The notes beneath the pieces were generated by a model, which saw nothing but the letters and a program-made list of their open reading frames with translations, ran no database searches and had not been told where the DNA came from. A DNA stretch of 64,000 nucleotides from assembly GCA_905160935.1 (NCBI GenBank), contig CAJHZI010000596.1:22501-86500 (forward strand), written 5' to 3'. The DNA is from Enchytraeus crypticus (taxonomy: Eukaryota > Annelida > Clitellata > Enchytraeida > Enchytraeidae). This document shows, in pieces, positions 14,498 through 22,085 of this stretch; positions within the stretch are counted from its first letter, which is position 1, and every line of letters starts with the position of its first letter. A program made the translations under genes and the position numbers.

Positions 14498-17400
14498 TGA
14501 GAAAGAGAGAGAGAGAGAGAAGAGAGCAAGAGCGACAGTGACGCAATTATGACATGAGACTGCAGTCTTGGAATAATAATAGCTAGAGAGTATACTGTTA
14601 GACGTATTTGAAATTTTGAAGCCAAGTTGAAACAAGCTAAAGCATGTTCTAACTATGTCTTTGAGAGAGCTATATCCGATACTATTAAGTGCTTTTTGTT
14701 CAAAATGTTTTGCAGCTACTCCATCTATTGCCGTGTAAGGAACCAAAGAGGTTTTAGACAAAGCTTAGGTGGTTTAAATAATCCTTAGCTTAGGTCCTGT
14801 AGAATCCTGTATCGGGAGATATTTTCTCTACTTCCTGATTAATACTTCATGTTCACACTAAGCTTCATGGCAGCCAACATAACCAAATCCGTAGCCGCTT
14901 GATCTTTCATACTGCTGGAAGTTAAAAACTGAGTATTTTAGTAGTCGAAACCCTCTAAACTACAATAAAGAAGGACGATTCACCAGACATATATAACATC
15001 CAAGGTTCGGCAGCACTATAATCAGAAACCAATCAGATTCCCACGAGATGGCGCTAGCTGGACCCTGATGATCAGGATTATAGGCCGAGCTCTGTATGTC
15101 CATATTCATCTTCTCATAGTGGATTGAATAGAATTGCATTGTATTGCATATAAAATAAACTTACAACGATATCATATACTCTACTATGTCCATCAAATAG
15201 TGTGAATTTCTATTTTTTTAAGTACAGGTTATGTAATTATATTAAAGATTAAGTCATATATAGCATAACACATGTAGCTTTAAATAAAAGTAATAACTAA
15301 AATAATGAGAAAAATGCTCTCTTACATATTTGACAATGCGTATGAGAGTAAATTCGCTGGTTACATTTTAAGAAAATTAAAGATTAGCTATTTCCTGAGA
15401 AAACAATCCTGTTTACTCATATAAAACGTCTGTTGTAATATGAAAAGTCAAAAGACCGGTAATTGCTAACCAGGGTCCTGGAGTTGACATTTGCTCCATT
15501 ACGAATCAACTCTGTCACAACGTCCAGGTATCCTTCCTTAGAGGCTAGATGTAACCCCGAGAGTCCGTTCTGAGTGATAAATAGTAAATGATGAAAATAG
15601 AATCAGATCAAATTTAAATTATAAAATAAAATCCAAAGCACCTATCTTTTGTTTTTTGCTTTAAAGTGAAAATGCGAACAGCAAATTTTAATTTGTAAAT
15701 TTAAAAACGGAATCCTAGTTTAAAGTCAATTTCCTCTCACAGAATCATTTTAATGACAAGTCAAGCCATTGAATTTGAATCTTTCACCTACAGAACCGCA
15801 ATCGGACAACTTAGCGAGCTTCCTGCTCGAATGGCATATCAGTGACGGGGAGTGCATTGGATTTGAACCTTGCACCAACTGATCCGCTGTCGAACAACTT
15901 GCCAACAAGACACCGCTCATTTCCATCACTTTAGGACTCAATCGAGTACGAACCTTAGAGAAAAGAATCGTATGGAAGCTCCCTAAGAAGTCTCAAATAA
16001 TTTAACGTCATTTTCATCGTCGTATTACTACTATGGTTGGAGCCAGTGGCGACGTCGGCAAGATACTCGAGCGCGGATCAGTATATGCGGGGCTCAAATT
16101 CTGGGTTCGCCCGTCACTGACATCGCTTTCGAGTGAGGAAACTGACGTTAACCTTAGCTTTACCAGCTTTTATCAGAGTGGTCAAGCAAGAGATCTCACC
16201 TGATTCATGGCATTGACATCTGCCAGACCGGTCTCGATGAAGTACTTGACGGAGGTCAGATCTCCTGCACGAGAGGCCTTCAGTAGACCTGCACTTGCCT
16301 CTCCCTGTAGGACAAACATTCAATGTGGATTTCACATAATCGTACCACAGTGTATTTGTATTTTCGTATTTTTTGTACAAAATTGAGATTTAAACAATTG
16401 ACAATTGCGATTATTAGTAAGAGGAATGAGTGACAGTAAACAGAACAGTGAAGAAGGAGATATCGCAGTGATGATCTATGGAGCTATCATAGAGATCTGT
16501 GGAAATATCTCATGTAATGATATAAGGAGATCTATGAAGATATATCAGTGATTTTTAAAAATATCGCATGCGATAATCTATGGCGATATCGAGCAGATCT
16601 ATGGAGAAGTTGCAGTGATTTTTGTACTCTTTACCAATCGTTCGCTTAGATTCTTGTCTTGTAACCTAGATATGCAGTTGCTGAGGTACTTATATCGTAC
16701 TACTGTGACTTTTAAACAAACGTCTACTGAGCACTTTTGTTAGACATTTAGCATTCTAATTGCCAGCATTTTAGCTACTAGTTGCGTCATTTATTGCAAA
16801 TGATTTATTGCATAATTTTAGACTTTTACAAAACATTTAGTCGCATTTTTGAACAAGACTAGACTTGTCGTATAAAGTCTAAATCGACAAGTTCATCTCG
16901 AAATCGCAATTTTTTATATAACGAAAGCAAGGAAGGGGGGTTATACAGTGTATAGCCCCCATTCATATTTGGATGTGTGATAGCAAACCTGCATTTACTA
17001 TCCCCTTCACTTTGTGCATCGAATATACGTGTATACTAAACCTGTATTTACTATCCCCATCACTTTGTGCATCGAATATACGTGTATAGTATACACGTAT
17101 ATTCGATGCATCACTTGCATCGATGCATCGATGCATCACCCCATCACTTTGTGCATCGAATATACGTGTATAGTATACACGTATATTCGATGCACAAAGT
17201 GATGGGGATAGTAAATGCAGGTTTGCTATCACACATGCAATAGAATCTCCATCATCTGTACAAGTAGTATCCGGGTATTCAGTGCAGAGGCTATTAACTT
17301 CAAGCAGATGCTACGGCCTGCCTATGCCTCTCTAGTCAAGTGTACAAGTATATTGAAGTATTAGGATATTGCACAATGATTACCGCAGACAACTGTATTC

Positions 17401-18380
17401 ACGCACATGTGAAAACTTGCAGATATATTACACAGACAGAATGCAATTATAGTATTTGTAATTGTGACATAGTGATTTCAGATGCCGCTAGATCACAGCT
17501 CCAGTTATTTTTCAACTACGATTTCCATTACTGTAAAATGACTCATAGAACTAATCTTTGAGACAGCTTTACAACATTTTAACACCGTTGACATTTTTTG
17601 TATTTAGTTCATTACTAGAAGAACATTACTAGAATTTATCTTGACGGCGGGATTTAGCGCACCTGGTTTAGTTGCGCGTCAATAATTTAGGCTAAGTTAG
17701 GCTAAGTCGGCCTCGGTTAGTACATGGTTAGGTGACCACCTTGGAAGAGAAGACCGAGTGTTGACAGCTTGGAATGAAAAAATCCCAGGGTGTTGGAAGA
17801 TTATTCTTACATCGGCGCTGGCTACAATTGATGCGCCATCAAAGGCAACGATTACTAATAACCATGGAGCAGAAAGTGGAAATGGACCTTATACAAGTAT
17901 CTGTGCTTCCTGACCAAGTGTGTCATTTTAATTATTAGGGCACTTAAACTTGCGAGAGCTCACACAAGCTACAAGCAAATTTCCGAATACTGTGGGAGTT
18001 TGGCCACATAGCGTGTAAGGATCTTGAAAACAGACCGTGAGTGAGAATATCTGTCCTAGACCTGCTACTTTGAGAAACACTAGAGTGTGTGAGAGAGAGA
18101 AACAAGGATATAAGACCGATATAAGAAGACAGAGAGTGAGAGAGAGAGAGAGAGAGAGAAAGAAAGAGTGAGAGTGTGTGTATATAAAGCTGAAGGAAGG
18201 GGGAAATCCTTATAAGGAAGACCCTGGCTTATTTAGGGCCTCACTAGTGTGACTTTATACAAGGGGCAAGGTTCACGGACTCTTGTGTTGAACTGTAAAT
18301 TAATCGCTGACGTAAACTCCGTAAAGAGGGCGCAGCTTTTGTGTCGCAGGAAAGGCAATTAGTGGTAAAAATTTGAAGAG

Positions 18381-18439
<59 letters not shown>

Positions 18440-18892
18440 TACATGTATGTTTGATTTTAAGCCTATACTTTAAATTACACCACAATCCTCAAAAGCAAAA
18501 TATCTAAGGAGCGCAGGTTGTGGACCTGTAAGTTGAACCCTTGCACACAAATTGACACAATTCGATCATAGGTTCGCAGGGGCGTCCACAAAAATGGTAA
18601 AGACCACAATGTTAACATGTTAACACAATGTTAATCCACAATGTTAACAACCACACAAGTTTCGTCGTTCGAAAAATAGAGGAAGTGGAAGAAACTCCAG
18701 AGATTTAACATAATAGGAGGGAGTGCCAACATTTCGTAGAGTTAGTATATGTCGCTGCTATAGGTGGGCTGGACACCCTCTGTGCATATTAAACTTAATT
18801 AGCAAATTCAATTGATTGATTGATTTGAAACTTACCCTTGACTGAGGAATAGTAGACACCCCTCCCTCGTCCATTCCTCCTCCTTTAACCAT
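1307..18892 (-). CDS. ank: Ankyrin (ANK1/2/3, unc-44 type), 5' part, 15 coding exons
   Basis: Ankyrins link membrane proteins (channels, exchangers, adhesion molecules) to the spectrin skeleton, with the repeat solenoid binding the membrane partners. Read on the minus strand, the exons give a short N-terminal exon, a helical cap ([14 protein letters not shown]) and 17 consecutive ankyrin repeats. Their order and idiosyncrasies match vertebrate ankyrins recalled from memory: [10 protein letters not shown] in repeat 3, the short repeat 4 followed by [18 protein letters not shown] then [10 protein letters not shown] in repeats 8-9, ACKKNRI in repeat 11, ASFMGH in repeat 12. Every exon is phase 0, mostly 99 or 198 nt. 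The ATG at 18892 has an in-frame TGA a few codons upstream. Repeats 18-24, ZU5/UPA and death domains must lie left of position 1307, outside the window. Introns carry SINEs, LINE pieces, hAT and mariner elements. Family confidence is very high; which vertebrate paralogue it resembles cannot be said. Confidence 0.93.
1840..2014 (-). repeat. tRNA-derived SINE (family B), 5' end at exon 14 donor
   Basis: Minus-strand copy with a tRNA-like head: A-box-like TAGCGTAGGGG and B box GGGTTCGAATCTC. Related copies lie near 5280-5485, 37905-38140, 49610-49725 and 57770-57990. The copy begins GAATGTCTCAATAG exactly 4 nt into the ankyrin intron. Confidence 0.75.
2018..2215 (-). CDS. ank: Ankyrin exon 14 (repeats 14-15)
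   Basis: 66 codons: [18 protein letters not shown] then [18 protein letters not shown]. Acceptor GTGTCTAG, donor TCC|GTATGA. A tRNA-derived SINE begins 4 nt into the intron and supplies the donor's +5 G. Confidence 0.92.
2236..2302 (-). repeat. SINE family A fragment
   Basis: Only the 3' tail and B-box part remain (AACGTCAGTTACCTCACTCG to GGATTTGAACC). Confidence 0.65.
2602..2802 (-). CDS. ank: Ankyrin exon 13 (repeats 12-13)
   Basis: 67 codons: [18 protein letters not shown] then [18 protein letters not shown]. One codon longer than the two-repeat standard (an extra Gly in LELGGAKTE). Donor AAG|GTTTGT. Acceptor GAACAG is preceded directly by a TGAT run. Confidence 0.92.
2804..2995. repeat. 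ATCA/CTCA tetranucleotide tract
   Basis: Degenerate tetranucleotide run starting one base inside the intron at the exon 13 acceptor and extending about 190 bp. Confidence 0.85.
3131..3421 (-). repeat. 27-bp minisatellite built from an exon end plus splice donor
   Basis: Ten units of about 27 bp (two are ~31 bp variants). On the minus strand each reads exon tail ECTTE, then a GTAAGA donor, then the exon tail again. Eight units keep GTAAGA; two have ATAAAA instead. The unit nearest the exon contains the functional donor. Confidence 0.93.
3396..3494 (-). CDS. ank: Ankyrin exon 12 (repeat 11)
   Basis: 33 codons, [18 protein letters not shown], ending ECTTE, donor GAG|GTAAGA. The last 17 nt of the exon and the donor are the first unit of a 27-bp tandem array running down to 3131 (see findings). 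Confidence 0.92.
4080..4320 (+). mobile_element. LINE (RTE/CR1-like) 3'-end fragment
   Basis: Degraded C-terminal coding end with [19 protein letters not shown], the Arg-rich end common to RTE-like LINE proteins, followed by a 3' end containing GTGGACCTGCCG. The same 3' end recurs at 11655, 13910, 28838 and 51125. Confidence 0.6.
4362..4405 (-). repeat. SINE-type 3' tail fragment
   Basis: Short tail module (GACGTCCCTGACATCATCCC to GAGGAAACGGACGTTGAACC on the minus strand), also found at 6186-6232, 9600-9650, 29983-30030, 54178-54225 and 62073-62120. Confidence 0.6.
4418..4516 (-). CDS. ank: Ankyrin exon 11 (repeat 10)
   Basis: 33 codons, [18 protein letters not shown]. Acceptor TTATCAG, donor TTG|GTGAGT. 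A SINE-type 3' tail (4362-4405) sits 12 nt past the donor. Confidence 0.9.
4842..5039 (-). CDS. ank: Ankyrin exon 10 (repeats 8-9)
   Basis: 66 codons: [18 protein letters not shown] then [18 protein letters not shown], a diagnostic ankyrin pair. Donor ATG|GTTTGT. A TGAT-rich run starts a few bases upstream of the acceptor. Confidence 0.92.
5280..5485 (-). repeat. tRNA-derived SINE (family B)
   Basis: Same tRNA-like head and body as at 1840-2014, with B box GGGTTCGATTCCC on the minus strand. Confidence 0.75.
5692..5841. repeat. CT microsatellite
   Basis: Nearly pure CT with scattered CTAT interruptions; any open frame here is an artefact. Confidence 0.97.
5971..6069 (-). CDS. ank: Ankyrin exon 9 (repeat 7)
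   Basis: 33 codons, [18 protein letters not shown], ending NCTTK. Acceptor CATTTTAG, donor AAG|GTAAAC. A CT microsatellite (5692-5841) lies in the following intron. Confidence 0.9.
6186..6232 (+). repeat. SINE-type 3' tail fragment
   Basis: AAGTCCCTGACATTGCCTTA to GGACGTTAAATAT, related to the tail at 62073-62120. Confidence 0.55.
6577..6675 (-). CDS. ank: Ankyrin exon 8 (repeat 6)
   Basis: 33 codons, [18 protein letters not shown]. Acceptor TTTTTTCAG, donor AAG|GTAAAT. Confidence 0.9.
7021..7056 (-). CDS. ank: Ankyrin micro-exon 7 (12 codons)
   Basis: A 36-nt phase-0 exon, [12 protein letters not shown], bounded by ATTTTAG and GTAAGT. It extends the loop after repeat 5 and has no counterpart in vertebrate ankyrins that I recall. 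It keeps the frame, so it could be skipped without harm. Confidence 0.7.
7350..7545 (-). repeat. tRNA-derived SINE, another family
   Basis: On the minus strand GATGCTGTGGTAGAATGC resembles an A box region and TCGCAAGTTCTAGAC a B box, followed by about 130 bp of body. No intact tRNA fold was found. Confidence 0.5.
7935..8132 (-). CDS. ank: Ankyrin exon 6 (repeats 4-5)
   Basis: 66 codons. Begins [18 protein letters not shown], then [18 protein letters not shown], the truncated-repeat junction typical of ankyrins. The end ([14 protein letters not shown]) is longer and more charged than in vertebrate ankyrins. Donor AAA|GTAAGA. Confidence 0.9.
8188..8307 (-). repeat. tRNA-derived SINE (family A)
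   Basis: Minus-strand copy about 56 nt upstream of ankyrin exon 6, with tail AGTGTCAGTTTTCTCACTCG and B-box-like GGATTTGAACC. Confidence 0.75.
8430..8912 (+). mobile_element. LINE 3' fragment (RNase-H-like C-terminal end)
   Basis: Encodes [18 protein letters not shown], then [16 protein letters not shown] and [15 protein letters not shown], the C-terminal signature of pol proteins from LINEs of the Jockey/I type. It ends with TAA and an ATAAATAAAT tail, so the 3' end is intact and the 5' part is lost. It lies in the intron upstream of ankyrin exon 6, on the opposite strand. Confidence 0.75.
9600..9650 (+). repeat. SINE-type 3' tail fragment
   Basis: ACGTCCCTGACATCATTCTT followed by GAGGAAACGGACGTTAAATC, almost identical to 62073-62120. 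Confidence 0.65.
9730..9828 (-). CDS. ank: Ankyrin exon 5 (repeat 3)
   Basis: 33 codons, [18 protein letters not shown], the characteristic LYMA-QENH repeat 3 of ankyrins. Acceptor ATGATAG is plain; donor GAG|GTTCCT matches consensus only at GT. Confidence 0.88.
10005..10085 (+). repeat. Possible tRNA-like SINE head
   Basis: GCCTAAGAGGTAACACACTT, an anticodon-stem-like CTTGCTTGATAAGCAGG and TTTCCGAATTCTATC look like a decayed tRNA. The arms do not pair well enough for a real tRNA gene. Confidence 0.3.
10203..10939. mobile_element. Non-autonomous hAT-type element
   Basis: Terminal inverted repeats CAGGGGCGGATCCAGG and (reverse) CAGTGGCGGATCCAGG, flanked by 8-bp duplications ATTACTAC (10195-10202 and 10940-10947). 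737 bp, C/G-rich subterminal parts, no transposase. The surrounding DNA is an ATTACTACATTACAT-type repeat, so the duplication alone is weak evidence; the inverted repeats carry the call. Confidence 0.82.
10948..11160. repeat. 18-bp tandem repeat (CGCATTACTACATTACAT)
   Basis: About six regular units near 11047-11155, with a decayed ATTACATTAC run to the left. Confidence 0.85.
11240..11605. repeat. 29-30-bp minisatellite
   Basis: About twelve units containing AACAGCTGAGTACATCAGTA and CTAAGAAC. Lies in the intron between ankyrin exons 4 and 5. Units abut with no spacers, so it is not a CRISPR array. Confidence 0.92.
11640..11985 (-). mobile_element. LINE (RTE/CR1-like) 3'-end fragment
   Basis: On the minus strand a degraded frame reads [20 protein letters not shown], the classic post-RT motif, and ends at the ATACCATAGACCTGCCAGTA 3' end. 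Related pieces: 25130-25830 and 51110-51320. Confidence 0.7.
12160..12316 (-). repeat. 78-bp tandem duplication of exon 4 donor region
   Basis: Two near-identical ~78-bp units, each ending with the last codons of ankyrin exon 4 plus the CAG|GTAAGT donor. The unit is a multiple of three and stays open in the exon frame. Confidence 0.88.
12301..12399 (-). CDS. ank: Ankyrin exon 4 (repeat 2)
   Basis: 33 codons, [18 protein letters not shown] followed by [15 protein letters not shown], donor CAG|GTAAGT. A second copy of the exon end plus donor lies 78 nt downstream in the intron and is in frame (see findings). Confidence 0.92.
12716..12835 (-). repeat. Diverged SINE family A relative
   Basis: Carries the TTTAACTTCGGTTTCCTC tail, GGTTTTGAACCCTGC B-box region and CAACTTGCCAAC head, shared with 15716-15915, 31532-31632 and 53690-53815. 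Confidence 0.6.
12851..13814 (-). mobile_element. Fold-back mariner-like element
   Basis: Begins CAGGGTGAGTAAAAAATATT and ends with its reverse complement, flanked by TA on both sides. The two halves are inverted copies of each other (about 379 bp each) around a ~206-bp centre. Each half carries a mariner transposase piece: [19 protein letters not shown] and [20 protein letters not shown]; the centre adds the minus-strand [13 protein letters not shown] catalytic-end motif. The N-terminal half of the transposase is absent, so it is non-autonomous. Confidence 0.85.
13905..13950 (-). repeat. LINE 3'-end remnant
   Basis: CTACTGGCAGGTCCATGGTA TATAACG is the same 3' end seen at 11655 and 51127. 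Confidence 0.5.
14350..14530. repeat. AG microsatellite
   Basis: Nearly pure AG tract; open frames of Glu/Arg or Ser/Leu here are translation of the repeat. Confidence 0.97.
15471..15569 (-). CDS. ank: Ankyrin exon 3 (repeat 1)
   Basis: 33 codons, one repeat beginning [18 protein letters not shown]. Acceptor CACTCAG; donor CTG|GTTAGC is weak at +3. Confidence 0.9.
15716..15915 (-). repeat. Diverged SINE family A relative
   Basis: GGATTTGAACCTTGCACC and GTCGAACAACTTGCCAAC match the copy at 12716-12835; an extra, partly duplicated head lies to its left. Confidence 0.55.
16035..16152 (+). repeat. tRNA-derived SINE (family A)
   Basis: About 118 bp. Head GGAGCCAGTGGCGA, B-box-like GGGCTCAAATTC, and 3' tail GAGGAAACTGACGTTAAC. 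Best-preserved relatives are at 21191-21309, 50789-50908 (minus), 56991-57110 and 8188-8307 (minus). Confidence 0.8.
16200..16304 (-). CDS. ank: Ankyrin exon 2 (N-terminal cap)
   Basis: 35 codons between CTACAG and GTGAGA. Encodes [20 protein letters not shown] and DVNAMNQ, the capping helices that precede repeat 1 in canonical ankyrins. A tRNA-derived SINE ends about 45 nt downstream of its donor. Confidence 0.88.
16430..16625. repeat. Degenerate GATCTATGGAGATAT-type repeat
   Basis: Irregular reiteration of ATATC, GATCTATG and CAGTGAT motifs just upstream of ankyrin exon 2. Confidence 0.5.
16972..17236. repeat. ~265-bp palindromic hairpin element
   Basis: Outer arms GTGATAGCAAACCTGCATTT and AAATGCAGGTTTGCTATCAC are inverted copies. 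Inside, the module GTGCATCGAATATACGTGTA is repeated directly and inverted several times, with TGCATCGATGCATCGATGCA near the centre. No coding capacity. Confidence 0.85.
17640..17885 (+). repeat. 5S-rRNA-derived SINE (SINE3-like)
   Basis: The stretch GTCGGCCTCGGTTAGTACAT then GGTTAGGTGACCACCTTGGA and GACCGAGTGTTGACAGCTT follows the 3' half of eukaryotic 5S rRNA (GTCGGGCCTGGTTAGTACTT, GGATGGGTGACCGCCTGGGA, GGTGCTGTAGGCTT), including the box C region of its internal promoter. A non-5S body follows. Two more copies lie at 21860-22085 and 40105-40345. Confidence 0.75.
18120..18180. repeat. AG microsatellite
   Basis: Short GA-rich run inside ankyrin intron 1. Confidence 0.85.
18388..18434. repeat. 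TA microsatellite
   Basis: Pure TA run. Confidence 0.97.
18836..18892 (-). CDS. ank: Ankyrin exon 1 (start codon, 19 codons)
   Basis: Translates as [19 protein letters not shown] and ends AGG|GTAAGT, a strong donor in phase 0. An in-frame TGA lies six codons upstream of the ATG, supporting this start. An ATCA-type tetranucleotide run lies just inside the donor. Confidence 0.75.
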
Positions 18893-20530
18893 CTTGAGAG
18901 CTTCTCTTCAGTTCTTGGTGATATTATTAATAAAGTTCTCAATAATATTTCTTTTATTGTAGAAATGTGGAAACGATTACAGCGCAAAACTAATTAGTCA
19001 GAAACGAATTGCATCTGAACAGAACTGGTAAATAAATAGTCTTGCACATTCCAGGATCAAGTCCTGCCGAGTTGTAATTAAGAATGGTCTACCAGACCAC
19101 AGCGGATGATTCGCAACGCAAAGGCGGCAAAGCTTGAGGAAGGCAACGGAAAATAGATTTTTTTGTATTCATCTATGATATTTTGATTCATTATCATGTG
19201 AATTTTCACATGATATGCTATGTGTGTGTTTTGCAGGGAAAGCTTGCTAATAAGTGTCTGGATTTTAACCTATGCCTCGAGGTCTTGATGCATGACATGC
19301 AACCCTACAACAATGCTTCAAACGTCGCCAAACATTGTGCTTAATTATATCTATAAATTTTCTTTTACAAAATACAAACGATAAAATCATTTAAATTGTG
19401 AATAGTATACTTTTTACATTATAATTGTTCTATTATTAATTTCGATAAATTCGATTTGTATTGAATGTGGATTCCTCCCTAATCAATAAAATTCACCTAA
19501 GCGAATAAAGAAATATCAATATTTTTATGCAATAACGTTGTAAATTTGTTAACAGTAATGATATACGGCGGTTCTACAACTATTAGAATAAAACTGAACC
19601 TCTAAAGTCTAAACTGTTCCCATATTTGATATCATTAGATGTAAATTAATACCGTCCTAGCATTTACCCTGTCACGGACGACAATGCATTCAACTGTCAG
19701 TAAACATACTATTTTAATTTATACCATATAGTACCATATTATACCTCAGATTACATTACAAGTATACAATACGATAATAATTACATTACAAGTATACAAT
19801 ACGATACAAGTCTTTAAATATAGTATACGTATGCAGATACTCTTATGTAGATACTCTTATGTAGATATTCGTATGTAGAAACAAATGCTAGCAGCATGTG
19901 TTCCAGAACGCGGATCTATCGTTACTGCTCGGCTGTATTTAGAGGCTGACCCGAATGATCATATCACACTTGCCAGCATTCATATGTAGAGTGTTAACAT
20001 CGAGGCGATGCCGGGCCAAGCAATTCGTCATACGACATAATCTCTCAGCTACATTTAAATAAAACGCTGCCTCTGAAAGCTCAATTATCTTGCAGTAGTC
20101 TACAACCACTCGTTTAGAAGCCTACGATATTAGAGTTAACTATCGGCTATCGGTGACACTGGTTAATATATGATGTTCACGGAACTACCAGTTAAAATGT
20201 GGGCCAACAGAATTTAACAGTTTAAGTAATTAACGAATTAAGTGTTCAAAATGGCCCGTCTAATATATTCTAAGTTCTACTCGTTCTGTGTCAGTTCCGC
20301 AGAATACATAATGATCAACATTCAAATAGCCGTCGTTTACTGAACATTAAAGGAGACTACTAACTGTGGAAGACAATGAAAAACCTCTTCAGATGCCCTA
20401 TTTTTCTGTAAAGGTTTGATGAATATAATTTAATGATCGTTTGAGAGAGACACCGTAGATACTTGAGCCTAAGCACTGAACATTTTATTGCGTAGGGTCT
20501 AGAGATACTGAAATAAGCTCCAAAATGGAC
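18893..20530. other. Upstream region of the ankyrin gene
   Basis: Presumed 5' UTR and promoter side of the ankyrin gene. Nothing is recognised beyond a short duplication near 19750-19805 (ATTACAAGTATACAATACGA twice). No CpG-rich island is visible. Confidence 0.4.
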
Positions 20531-20533
20531 ATA

Positions 20534-20850
20534 CAGACTGGGGCAAAAATAAAAAAATCCCCTAGCGAAATCTCAATAACTACAAGAAAACTCAACTGTT
20601 CTTTTTTAAATTTTCGGAGCTTCTAGGGGACGAATTTCTGCGCATCTCCTGCAAATTTGGTGAAATTGATTTTTGCACTTTTTTCGTAGAAACGCTGTAA
20701 CTTTGTTACTGCTTAAAAAATTTTCATCAAATTTGCAGAATATATGTAGAAATTTCTCCCCTATAAAATCCAAAAATGTTGTTTAAATATTTTGAGTTTT
20801 GTCTAAGTTAATGAAATTTCGCAAGGGGATTATTTTTTTGCCCCAGTCTG
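20534..20850. mobile_element. Tc1/mariner-type MITE
   Basis: 317 bp, ends CAGACTGGGGCAAAAATAAA and reverse CAGACTGGGGCAAAAAAATA, followed inward by matching CCCCT.GCGAAAT; flanked by TA on both sides. No coding capacity. Confidence 0.88.
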
Positions 20851-21190
20851 TAGATTAAAACGTCGTACTTAGCTCTGATTTGGCGTTTAACTCTACGATG
20901 CAAATGCTTCAACCGTTTTTCAGTTTCGTGCAGAGATAGAGTCAATAAAAACTATCCTCGTGTTATGTTTTTAAATACCTTTGGTTTCTTGCAGAGATGA
21001 AAACAAAAGCCCAATTTTGTGAGGAATACCATCGGTCTCCACTTTTCAATACATTGAGATCGCGCAGTTTCTAGTTAGCACCTTGGAAGCCAATTTAAAG
21101 ATATCATCTTCGAAAGGGATGAAGTAAAGCAGCTAATGCAATAAAGGACTTTGAAGGACTTAAACACAGTAATATCATAGTATCATGGTA

Positions 21191-21309
21191 TGGCTGGAGC
21201 CAGTGGCGATGTCGGTAAGATATTCGACCGCGGATCAGTATTTGCGGGGTTCAAATCCTCGGCTCTCCCGTCATTGACATCGCTTTCGAGTGAGGAAACT
21301 GACGTTAAC
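21191..21309 (+). repeat. tRNA-derived SINE (family A)
   Basis: Near full-length copy with B box GGTTCAAATCC and the shared GACGTTAAC tail. Closest of the copies to a consensus. Confidence 0.82.
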
Positions 21310-21859
21310 ATGATAATTATCATTATGACTTCTATACATTTGATATTTCGCTTGCTTCTAGACTAATATAGGATTTTCCACTCAGAAGATATGGTCACTT
21401 AAAAATTTACAGGGCCGCTTTTATAAAAACAATAAACTATTAGCTATTGATTAATAAATTAAATCCGAGATATTGGATTTATTTTATGAATATATGAAAC
21501 AGTAGACAAACATTAGTTGCTAAATAGATTTAGCAGATTCTTTGAACCGGTGAAAAAACATCTAACTTTGTGTCTGAATATGTAATCCTTTAAAATAAAA
21601 CTCTAATTTTTCAGTCCAACTGTTTGTGGCTTTTGGCGTCTAGGCCACTTTACTAAAAATTGCCCATTTAGTGCAATTTTGGCAAAATCCATAAGGCGAT
21701 ATTGCACATATTGAGAGATTGATCTTTTTTTATTTTTTAGATTCCTTATAGTTGTTAGATTCCTTATACTTATACTTTACACACACGTCATAAGCATGCG
21801 CAGTAGATTTTCTTTTTTTGTGGTTTCTATTTTTGTAGTTTCCATTATTCCTCCTTTTA

Positions 21860-22085
21860 GGCTCCATGGCTTTTAGAAATCGTTGCCTTTTGTTGGCGCT
21901 TCAGTAGCTGCAGGCGATGATTTAAGAATAACCTTCAACAACTTGGGGATTATTTAAATTCAAAGCTGTCAACACTAGGGCTTCCAAAGTGGCCGCCAAT
22001 AAAGTACTAACTGCGCTCAACGTTGCTTTACTTCGTTCAATTGACGCGGAACTTAACCCAGTGCCCTAAATCCCGTCCCGCCATG
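21860..22085 (-). repeat. 5S-rRNA-derived SINE (SINE3-like)
   Basis: Minus-strand relative of 17640-17885. Head, 5S-like middle (GGCGGCCACTTTGGAAG, TGTTGACAGCTTT) and body (AAGTTGTTGAAGGTTATTCT) all align with that copy. Confidence 0.7.

Noticed and set aside
14242-14625. Ser/Leu- and Glu/Arg-rich open frames of up to 127 codons
   Set aside because: Translation of the AG/CT microsatellite; no unique sequence or domain.
16035-16152. Possible tRNA gene (B box present)
   Set aside because: No cloverleaf pairing, many dispersed copies and a shared 3' tail: a tRNA-derived SINE.
17640-17885. Functional 5S rRNA gene
   Set aside because: Only the 3' half resembles 5S, with many changes, and a non-5S body follows in every copy.
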